From Endotrypanum monterogeii (taxonomy: Eukaryota; Euglenozoa; Kinetoplastea; Trypanosomatida; Trypanosomatidae): 37,475 nt of DNA. Both the position numbers and the translations under genes were made by a program. Below are positions 1-9,100 of this stretch, piece after piece. The notes under the pieces were generated by a model. The model was given only the letters and a program-made list of their open reading frames with translations, was not told the DNA's origin and ran no database searches. The stretch's first letter is position 1; every line of letters starts with the position of its first letter. The DNA is taken from contig CM007339.1 in the NCBI GenBank assembly GCA_000333855.2, forward strand, positions 466,127 to 503,601, in the 5' to 3' direction.

Positions 1-377
1 TATATGAGTGTCGAGAGAATGGGTGGGTGGGTGGGAATCGTTTCGTTGGGAGAGGCGCGGGTAGGTGTAACCTCTCGCTCTTCGCGCTTGCAGCTGCTGT
101 TGTCGTGATGACTGGCATATCTCCTCCTGCCTTGACGCAAACGTGTGCGTCTGAAAATATATCTGTACCGAAATCTATCTCCTTTCTTCAATTGTTCATC
201 TTTTTCACTGTTTTTGTTTTTCAGATGATGATGTTGGTGTTGGTGTTGTTGTCTCGTGTAGGCCTACTGTGCGTCTGTGTGCCCGTGGATGTGTGTTGGT
301 GCGTGTGGGTGTGCCTGTGGGTGTCCGGTATCTCTTCACACCTGCTGGAAAAAGTTGCCGTGTATCGAATGCTCATC

Positions 378-422
378 CACACACACACACACATATATAG
401 TTATATAGTTATATATATTTAG

Positions 423-459
<37 letters not shown>
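378..459. repeat. Compound (CA)n - (TA)n - (TG)n microsatellite
   Basis: A CA tract at about 378-393 is followed by interrupted ATATAG units, a pure TA tract at 424-452, and then a short TG run. The arrangement is nearly self-complementary (CA on one side, TG on the other, TA between), so one strand could fold back on itself. Confidence 0.9.
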
Positions 460-461
<2 letters not shown>

Positions 462-800
462 TGCGCTCAGCGGAGAAAACAAGGGGGCGAAACTCTTCCG
501 ACTTCTTTTTCATTGACACCATCCACGCCGAAACAGACGACCCCCAGCGAGCACTCATGCCCTTATAAATGTTCGGGAGAACTGCCACCACGACCGCCCA
601 TATCCCCGGATATAGGAGGAAAGCTTGATCAGAGGATAGATACGCCCTACAATGCAAGGAGTTTCATCGCATTGAACATCTACCTCCCCCTCCACCGCAA
701 CACCATCTCCTCACCCACCTTGGTTGTCCTCTAGCCCCCCCCCCCTCTGTCCTTCTATTTCTTTGTGTTTATTTCAACTGTACTGCCACCGCCCCTCCCC

Positions 801-829
801 CTCCCTCCCTCCCTCCCTCCCTCCCTCCC
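801..829. repeat. (CTCC)n tandem repeat
   Basis: Seven consecutive CTCC/CCCT units are seen. The complementary strand is (GGGA)n, with many G3 tracts that could form a quadruplex on the minus strand. Confidence 0.85.
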
Positions 830-1062
830 GCGTGGTATCTCGTCTCCTCCTTGCATCTCAGCGTTTGTTTTTGTTCTATTTCTGTGTGCTTCATGTTGGG
901 AGTGTTTTTTTTTAGGGATTTTTTGTTGCTGTTATCGTTGATATGTAGGGAAGTTACGCGGGAAAACATTTTTTTTTTTTTCTGTGTCTGTGTGTGGTGG
1001 GGGGGGGGGGGCGTATGTTTGTGTGGATGTGTCCACGTGCCTCTTTCTTTCTCTAGCAATCG

Positions 1063-1103
<41 letters not shown>
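1063..1103. repeat. (TA)n-(TG)n compound microsatellite
   Basis: A pure TA tract (about 1063-1082) runs directly into a pure TG tract (about 1082-1103). A 13-G homopolymer lies just upstream at 999-1011. Confidence 0.9.
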
Positions 1104-2170
1104 GTCCATAATGCCAACGGCCCTGCGTCTGATATGTGGGCTGCTCAGCAGTGTCAAGGGTATTGGTAGCTCAAGTGTCATTACATACTGATCCCCCCAC
1201 CCACCCTTCTTTCTCTCCCCTTAGCCCCTTCGCATAGCTTTTTTGTGATGCAGCAAGGGTGGTCCTGCAGCGAGCCAAATGCTTGTGTGTAGGTGGGAGT
1301 TTGCAGAAGAACCAGTGCCCGTGCTGAGACCGGAAAGGTAAGGAGGAGGAGGAGGAGGAGTGGGCCAATGGGGTAGAGAGAGAGAGAGAGGCAGCTGAGA
1401 GGAGGTGGGGAAAAAATAAAAGCAGATCTACTGTATGGTTTACCTTCTCTCCCATACAGTTCCCCATGCAGTCCCACCCCTGGCACACAAAATGTGGACG
1501 TAATGTAGGGCAAGGAGACGTGGCTTGTGCCACGCATTCCTCTCCCTTGCCCCCACCGACAGCAGGCCCACCGCTACCCTCGCGTGCGCGCTTCACCCTG
1601 TGGAAGAATTCCTTTGAAGAAACCTCAACCCCTTCTCACCCTTCCTCTTTTTTTTTATTTTCTATACCGCTTCCAGGAAGAGGGGAAATATTTCTTGCTC
1701 GTTAAGTCTCTAGAACGAACGAGCGCCTTTGACCGGTACAGAACTTTTGCGAGGGCTCTCTACACGGCAATCTTTGCTAGCACGCGCTGTGAATTCCTCC
1801 GCTTGGCCTCTCCCTCTTCACCCCACTCCCACGGAGTCTCTTCCCTACACCCCGCTTACGACGCAGCCACGTCCCATACCCGGTCAAGTGGAAACACAAA
1901 AGCCAAAATCACACACACTCCAGCATAGAACATCGACGGGCACCTCCGCAACGGACCCCGTGCGCACTCCACAGATAGATTCGCATAAATATCCATTATT
2001 CTTATAGAGAGCATCATCCCTAACTACAGCCCCTTCGCTTCCTGTCGTACGTTGACCCCTCACAACACATTCGCTGCATACCTTGTAAAATTTGTTTTCG
2101 AGTCTCTCTGTCTGTGTGTGTGTGTGTGTGTAACTGCGCTCAAGTCGCGCTATCCAGCCAACGACATCCG

Positions 2171-2188
2171 TTTCTTTTTTTTTTCAAG
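2171..2188 (+). promoter_or_regulatory. Probable SL trans-splice acceptor for the 2312 gene
   Basis: An almost pure T tract ends in CAAG, giving an AG at 2187-2188. No ATG occurs between this AG and the start at 2312, which supports both the acceptor and the start choice. The leader would be about 123 nt. Confidence 0.6.
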
Positions 2189-2311
2189 TGATACGCTACT
2201 CTACAGCCCTCGCGATTGGCCTCCTTTTCCCCTCGCTTCCTGATACACACGCCATTGCAAAACCAACTGTGAGCCGCGAGTCATCCACTGCCGTGGTAGA
2301 TCTCCTCCCTT

Positions 2312-4822
2312 ATGCAGTCAAGTGCTTCCCCCACTGGGCCATCTCTGGCCACCCTAAAGCCTGCGGCAAGACGCCAAGTCGTACCCATATTGAATGAAAG
2401 TGCCAGTGCCAGTGAGGTATCGAAAGTGGCTTCCGGCGCGCTAGGAGCGGCACCACGACAAGCCTCCTACACCGCCAACCTGGAGGCACAGGTGCGCGTC
2501 CTCGAGCACGAAGTTCATCTCCTGCGCACTGGATTACAGCAGAATGAGCGACTGTGCGACATCTCTGCGGCAAATGCGCCGCCACCACCGAAGCGCTCCT
2601 CGTCGGCGTCGACAAAACGAATTCGCTTCATCTCGCCATCGTCTGTTGCTCTCTCGCCGCCACGACCGTCGTCCAGCGCATCCTCTAGGGCGGCGGCAGG
2701 CGTTGTCGATCGTCCTCGTATTGCGTTCGGGCAGCGCGTGAACCCAACACACCCACGGGTCATGCCGTACAGTGGTCCTAGTGTCGATCCATTACACAAG
2801 CGGCGAGCCGAAAGCCTTCGAAACCGCAGTCTCACAAGCGCGCGGACCAGATCCGCTTCCTCGTCCTCCACGACGCCACCCACCTCGGTGCGTCTCTCCT
2901 CAGCCCCCGTCGCCGCACCCACCAGCACCTCGTCCACGTCTCCCGCGGCAGCGACAGTGTGGGCGTCGGCAGACCCAAATGTTCCGCGTCCATCTGTGAC
3001 AGCTACAGCGGCTGGTACTCCTGCAGCTAACTCTCAACTTTTCTGCTACCCGTTCCGTACCACGCCGGCACCCTTGCCGGCGGCAGCGCCAACGCCAGCT
3101 CTCCCAGAGCCACCTCTCCCGAGCGCCGCACAACACGTCGGGGCCCCTGGGGAAACGACCATGGCGGCTGCCTCACCCATTGTAGTGGCAATGAGCAGCG
3201 ATGGATCCCTTCCTGTATCCTTGGCTCACCCGGCACTGCCGACTGCAGAACCACCGGCGCAGCGACCACTTCTCTCCCCACCCCCTCCGAGCAATCTGTC
3301 GACCACTACCCACCCGCCTGTGCATCACCGCGATGCCTCCCCCTCCGTGTCCGCCATCACCACCACTGTAGGGGAGTCAGCAGTGCGCGCAGGTGCCACA
3401 TCCTCGGTTGCAGGGACGACCACAGTAGCACAGCTCGAGGCAGAGGTGTTGTCCCTGCGTGACACGCTGGCACAACAAGAAGCTCTACTGCACCGCGTTT
3501 TGCGGGCATTTCATGACCAATGCAATAACAGCGAGCCTCGCCACCAAAGCGCTGGCACAGTGTTAGCGGCCCCTGACACGGAGCGGCAGCGGAGCCAGGA
3601 AGTCATGCACCTCTTGGCAAAGGAAGTGTGCGCCTTGCAGACGCAGCTAAGCAACGCTCGCACCGCGCATCAGCAGATCGTTACTGTGCTTCAAGGATAT
3701 CGACAAGAGGCGCATCAAGCGCCGCCACCGCCACCGCCACCACCGCAAGCAACAGCGCCCGAACCCACCACGTCCACTGCCGCAGCGTCCCAGCCGGCGA
3801 AAGTCCCTCTTGAAGAGCAACTCGACACTGCTCTTAGGAAGCTGAAGGCGTGGGAGGAATGGTATACGACCAGCGGCGAAACAAATCGAACGACTGCAGG
3901 CGGTGATAATACCGTCGCTGGCGCGCGAGATGCACCGTCTCCGCAGCAGCGTTCCCCACAGTCGACGAATATAAGTGCAGAAAAGCAAGTACGAGATGCA
4001 TCAGCAGCAGCAACCAGAGGCTCCCACAGTAAGAAATCCAACCACAAGAGAGAGAAGCGTGCACACGAGGTTCCGGCATCGATCTGGTGCCCGCATTGCG
4101 GCTTCGCATTGTCAGCGCCCTCAAAGCTAAAAACCTGCGGCGAGACCGTCAGCGAGTTTGTACCCTTAGGTTTCGGGCCACCTCGACTCACCTCCGCATC
4201 GAGTCTGCAGAGGCCATCTACCGCGCCACCATCAGCACCATACACGTCTGCATATGCATTGAACTCCGCTCTCTACAACAGCCTGACGAACCCGTACGGT
4301 GCCAGGCACACAAGTACCAACGGCACTGTCGCAGCAGAGCCAGATGCAGTCGCTAATGACTCAGGTAACGCGGCGGCGGCGGCGGCGACGCCTCCACCGC
4401 CGTCTCGGTCAGAGGAAGCAGCGGTGCCGTCCCAATCGGCTGAAGTAGGGAAAAAAAAAGTACTTACTGCACACCAAAACGCGATCGCAGGTGCCACACA
4501 GGCATCCCCGATGTGGGCCGTGCCGATGGGTAGACCCAGCACAGCGGGTGTAGGTAATCTTGGCCAAACGACTAGCAACCTCTACGTCTCTCCGTACTGC
4601 GACAGGCTCGATCATGCGCAACAGCAAGCCTACAGCACTCAACAGCTCATTGCTCAGCTCGCACGGGAAGCGGCGGTACGGGACCTCGCAGAGACGGAGC
4701 GGCAGGTGGCTGAACAGCGACTCTTGTTGTGGAAACAAGTACGTTCACGCACGCACGACCTCTCCTCCACGCCAAACGAGGAGCACGTGGCGGGTGTTAG
4801 GCAACAAGAAAGTGTCGAGTGA
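2312..4822 (+). CDS. Low-complexity coiled-coil protein, 836 aa, function unknown
   Basis: I do not recognise a family. The protein is rich in Ala, Pro, Ser and Thr. Heptad-like Leu/Glu helices lie at about residues 53-80, 373-400 and 429-468, and a strongly charged one near the C terminus at about 777-812, so it probably oligomerises or acts as a scaffold. A proline run sits near residue 470. A CPHC motif (Cys593 and Cys596) with a further Cys near 609 could bind metal, but a complete zinc finger is not visible. A (GCG)n run at about 4371-4389 encodes polyalanine. No signal peptide or membrane segment is seen. The start is the first ATG after a good acceptor. GC-rich third positions support coding across the full length. 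A cytoskeletal or flagellar role is possible, but that is only a guess from the coiled-coil composition. Confidence 0.85.
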   Translation: MQSSASPTGPSLATLKPAARRQVVPILNESASASEVSKVASGALGAAPRQASYTANLEAQVRVLEHEVHLLRTGLQQNERLCDISAANAPPPPKRSSSASTKRIRFISPSSVALSPPRPSSSASSRAAAGVVDRPRIAFGQRVNPTHPRVMPYSGPSVDPLHKRRAESLRNRSLTSARTRSASSSSTTPPTSVRLSSAPVAAPTSTSSTSPAAATVWASADPNVPRPSVTATAAGTPAANSQLFCYPFRTTPAPLPAAAPTPALPEPPLPSAAQHVGAPGETTMAAASPIVVAMSSDGSLPVSLAHPALPTAEPPAQRPLLSPPPPSNLSTTTHPPVHHRDASPSVSAITTTVGESAVRAGATSSVAGTTTVAQLEAEVLSLRDTLAQQEALLHRVLRAFHDQCNNSEPRHQSAGTVLAAPDTERQRSQEVMHLLAKEVCALQTQLSNARTAHQQIVTVLQGYRQEAHQAPPPPPPPPQATAPEPTTSTAAASQPAKVPLEEQLDTALRKLKAWEEWYTTSGETNRTTAGGDNTVAGARDAPSPQQRSPQSTNISAEKQVRDASAAATRGSHSKKSNHKREKRAHEVPASIWCPHCGFALSAPSKLKTCGETVSEFVPLGFGPPRLTSASSLQRPSTAPPSAPYTSAYALNSALYNSLTNPYGARHTSTNGTVAAEPDAVANDSGNAAAAAATPPPPSRSEEAAVPSQSAEVGKKKVLTAHQNAIAGATQASPMWAVPMGRPSTAGVGNLGQTTSNLYVSPYCDRLDHAQQQAYSTQQLIAQLAREAAVRDLAETERQVAEQRLLLWKQVRSRTHDLSSTPNEEHVAGVRQQESVE

Positions 4823-6103
4823 GTTTATGGTACGAGAGAGTGTGCGTGGCGGCCTGTCCCGCAGCAATCGAGAGGGGGCAGGGGGGGGAGGTCGACGAGT
4901 TGACGTCCATTCGCATTCGAGTACCAGTCGGTAGGCGGGCAGTGAGAGAGAGGAAGACTTCTATATATTTGTGTGCATATATATGGGTGTATATATAATA
5001 TGTATATATGCCTGTAGTGTTTGTCTTTCTGGCTGGAGAATGAAAAAAACCACCCGGCATGCTCTACGCTTAGAAATTGTGGCTGTTTTCCCTTGCCGCT
5101 CCCTCACAGCCCCTCCTTCCCTGCCTCCCCCTCCCAATGTTCCTTGGGCCATAAACTTTCCAGGTGCTTGAAGAGACTCCTGTCGTCTTCGATGCCCCTG
5201 AAAGTACATCGGGCACACACCGGGGGGGGGGGGGGAACAAAGGATGCTGCTCGCTTCTTGCACGATTTCCATTTATGCATGACATCAGAAAATGAAACAG
5301 ACATGAAGGGGAGCCCTTCAGGGCGGGAGGGGTGATGCCTCCGCTCATCAAACGACACCTATTCAATGGACCTCACTGCCCTCAGTCCTCCTCTCCTGTG
5401 CATTCGCGTGCCACTAGTATAGCACGACTCACCTACACATGTATGATATGTGCGCTGGGTCGGGTGTGCCTGCCTCACCTCCTCTTCCTCCTCCCTATAT
5501 CATCCCCCTTGGTATACTCACCTTTTGTTGTTGCTGTTGTTTGGTTTGGGTATTACTTTTTAAGGCCAGCACAGCGTTACTGCGACGATCCCTCGCTGCC
5601 CTGTGACGCGTAGATTGGAGCATCGGCAGCTCACAGATCTCCGACCCCCCCCCTTCCCACACAAGCACACAGGCACAGACACGCGTGCGAACATACGCAG
5701 GTCTGTGCAGGGTGGAAAGAAAACAAGAAAAAAAAAAAAAGACTCTCGGTGGCGCACTGCACTCCTGGAGAGGGGAAGGAGGAGGGAGAAGGAAGACCTC
5801 ACCCTCGTCAAGACAAAAGCGGCGGGAATATCCCACATCACATCATCACGGCTTCATTTATATATTAGCGGCGGCCCTCAGCCTTTGACGCGCAACGTAG
5901 TGAAGATTCTAAACAACAATTCTGTGTGTGTGTGTGGGGGTTGTTGTTTGTTTGTTTGTTTTTTTCCGAAGGAGGGGGTACTGCCCGCACGGCTGAAGTG
6001 GCTAACCAAGTACCTTGGCAGCTCGATCCCCCCTCCCCCTCCTCCTTCCCCTCATTCCCCTCATCGATTCTTCCGCCATCATAACTGCCCTTTCCCGATT
6101 CGT
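4823..6103. other. Spacer between the 836-aa and 1603-aa genes
   Basis: No gene is supported. The spacer holds TA-rich tracts (about 4960-5010), a 14-G homopolymer at 5222-5235, and pyrimidine-rich stretches. The frame of the next gene stays open back to about 5603 but has no ATG upstream of 6104 and crosses A and T homopolymers, so it is treated as leader. Confidence 0.6.
5941..5971 (+). promoter_or_regulatory. Probable SL trans-splice acceptor for the 6104 gene
   Basis: A TTG/TTTG-rich pyrimidine tract ends in CCGAAG, with AG at 5970-5971. No ATG lies between here and 6104, so the first ATG in the mature leader would be the chosen start. Confidence 0.5.
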
Positions 6104-9100
6104 ATGAGCCGTCAGCAACCCTTCTGGTTCTTGAGTTTTCTGTCTGACGAGAAGAACAAGAGACGCGGTGTGCAAGAATGCAGTCGTTCTGACAGCAGTG
6201 ACAGCTGTGATCAACCAGCGGAAGTATGTTATGATCATCAATGGAGTCTTCCCCTCCATGATCCAGCAGCACACGTCACCGTCGTCCGCCGCAATGACGG
6301 TCAACCTCCTTCGTTTCAACCAGACGTGGGGGACAAACAGTCGTGGCATTCAACAGCTAAGCAGATATCGACCACATTCCCAACCTCCTCCCTGGATAAC
6401 GGGCACAAAAGCAGCACTGACACCTTCCCTGTCAGCACCCTTGCGTCAACAGTGCCCACTGTCACACCATCGGCATCACCACCCTCGAAGTCTGCTGTGT
6501 CCAACTATGTGGATGCAGACGTCGTCACAATGGACCACGCCGTCCGCGTTCCCTCCGCACTGCTCAGTGCAGGTCGACGAACCATGTTCGATATTCTCGT
6601 TGATATCGCAGCGCAAGAGCGCGAGCATCGGGTGCGACAGGCGAAGGGGCGAGAGTCTACACACAATAAAAAAAATGTCTGTGCCGACAAAGCGGTGGCT
6701 GAAGAGGCACCGTCGCGGGACACCACCGCGTCTGCGCGGGACATCACGTATCAGATGCTTTTTCTCCCAGGTGCATCTGCGGCAGCCCCTGCCCCCCCGC
6801 CTATAGATGGCGCTGTCACCACGAGAGCGAGCATTACTGATGCAACGGCTGTAAAGCCCCTTTTTCCAGGTGAAGTCAAGGAGAATCTGATGTCCTCTGT
6901 ATCAACCCCAAACCTGCGGACCCTAGCCTCCTCTTCTCGGCCGCCAGAGCCGGTAAAGCCGGACCGCCGCCTGCGTCATCTTCTTCCAGCGCACTTGCGT
7001 GGCGACTCAAGCACACTTCAGGGCACCGACGATGACTCACATGGCCGTAGACGCCAAACGGTGGAGCAGAGCGTGTCTGCTCAACAGCAGTTTCAGCGCG
7101 TTAGCCATCGCAGCGGTGCGGCGGGGCTAGATGTATCGGATATCTCCAGCGTCAGCAGTTGGAGCGACGAGGACAATACCGAAAACCTCAACACACGGCA
7201 TCTACCACCCCCCAACAGAAAAACTCAAACTACCACTGACGCCTCTGCCGCTGCCCCCCCGCCAAACCCTCAGCGGTCACCACCGGCCACATGCTCAACA
7301 GGACTGTCAGGGCGCGTCGACAAAATAACAAAACAAATCGCGAGTATGAAGCATCGCCACGATGCATGCGAACTGGTGCAATCAGACCGACCGCAAGGGG
7401 AAATCAAAGATTCAGAGAAAAAATGGGCGCAGATGGAGTGGGTACTCACAGGAGTGATGCGGGCAGCGGCATCCCCACCCACAGGCAAACGGAGGTGTGT
7501 CACGGACCGCCACCGTGACCGGAGTCTTCATCCCGGTGCAAGGGAAACCATCCCCATTCCCAGCTCAAGGAGGAATCGACGCCACAGCACAATCACCGGT
7601 CGCCCTCAAGCTGACTCAGCGGAGGACAGCAGCGACACAGACGATTCAGTGCACCGCGGAAGAGGCGGGGTCGACCTCTGCAGTGAACTCGAAGATGATG
7701 TTCCGCGCTGGGCTCGACAGCACCAAGCCACCCATGAGCGTCTCGAAGAATTGCAGGGACGACAACGGAAGCGATCCTCCCGGTTTTCACCAACATTCTA
7801 CGACACACACATGTCCTTCATCGAGAAAGCGGCGGCAACGGACAAGGCACGAATGCAGCAGGCGTTAGCAACCACAGCACCATTGCACGCGTTCATTGGA
7901 AAACCGTATTTTTTCTGCCCCTCGTCGACGACGACACGTACGCGAAATGTGTCATCGCATACCTCTCGATGGTCAGCGGATACGGATGCTGTTGGGTCAA
8001 CTTCGAGTTGCGCGGGTGGGAGAAAACTGAGCACCCAGAGCGCCCCCACAGCGGATTCGATGGCCACCGGTGCATCGAGATCTTTGGCCGGGGTTTGGAA
8101 AGAAGGAAAGCGCCTATTGCAGCAGCGCTCCTCCAACGCGACAGCGGTGTCTGTCGTTGAGTATTTGTGGCAGTGCTTTCAGGCATGGAAGCCGTATGGT
8201 CTGCGATTGCTGCGTCATCTGCGCAGTGGCACCAACATCGGTGAAGCATCGGCATCCCCAGTGCGCGATGATGCTGCGGAAGATGTCAGCGACACCGTCG
8301 AACATATATCGTGTACTAGCAGCGATTCGCAACACGATGGGAAAGCGGTTTTTATGGAAAACGTTAGGGTGCAAAGGCGGAAACATGGCAAAAAGGGAGC
8401 AACGCTAAGGCCACCGTCTCAGAGAAGCCCAGTGTGTACCATCGCCGTCGACGAGACCGGAATCATGCAGGCGAGGGGCACACACATCAAAGGTTCTCTG
8501 AAGACATGCGCTGCCACCAGCGCTGAGACAGTCGGTGACTGCAACGAAGGTATCGAACTGCAAGTGAAGGTACACTACATGGAATCTGCCTTCAACGTTG
8601 TGACAGTGCAGGGTGATATTACGTATGCAAGCAAGAGCGCGTGTGCGCGTATGGGGCTTGAGTTTCCCCTCCCGACGGTCAACCGCTCGTCCGTACACGT
8701 CAGTGGAGGAGCGGAGGACAGTGCGGCGATACCAACATCGCCCCTGCAAGGATGGACGATTTTGGTTCCCGAGCCAGCACTCATGGAGGTGCCCATGATC
8801 CTCGAAGAGCACCTCTATCTCGCCCCACCCTACACAGTCTTCCGCGAGGTGCGAGCGCTGCTTTCTAGCTATAACTTCACGACTGACGCACTGCTGCGAC
8901 AATATGCAGTAGAGAAAGAAGCTCTTCAGGGAGAGCGGCATCGAAGAACCGCGCTCAATACGCGTAATTTGGAAGATGTTGCAGTGACAAAGGCAGGTGC
9001 ACCCTCGAAGATGGCTACAGTCGAGACCCGCGCAGCGGTGAATACTGTGCTCGGCGGACACACACTTGACAGTGGCTGCGGAGACTCTAGTAGTGATCAG

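Larger units (their letters stand above)
1..2311. other. Non-coding spacer before the first gene
   Basis: No convincing gene is seen. The stretch is rich in T, GT, CA and TA repeats and C or G homopolymers, with weak third-position bias, as in trypanosomatid UTR and intergenic DNA. A short open frame at 27-422 has a signal-peptide-like hydrophobic run, but it passes into CA/TA microsatellite and is probably chance. The region probably holds the 3' UTR of a gene left of the window and then the 5' leader of the gene at 2312. Confidence 0.6.

Noticed and set aside
27..422. 131-codon open frame with a signal-peptide-like start
   Set aside because: It starts near the window edge, lacks GC-rich third positions, and its end passes through CA and TA microsatellite. 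It is probably chance in a UTR.
5603..6103. Upstream extension of the 1603-aa protein
   Set aside because: The first codon is GTG, no in-frame ATG occurs before 6104, and the stretch crosses homopolymers and the likely acceptor AG at 5970-5971.
6168..6806. 212-codon open frame inside the 1603-aa gene
   Set aside because: It overlaps a long, better-supported frame and has weak codon bias; a shadow frame.
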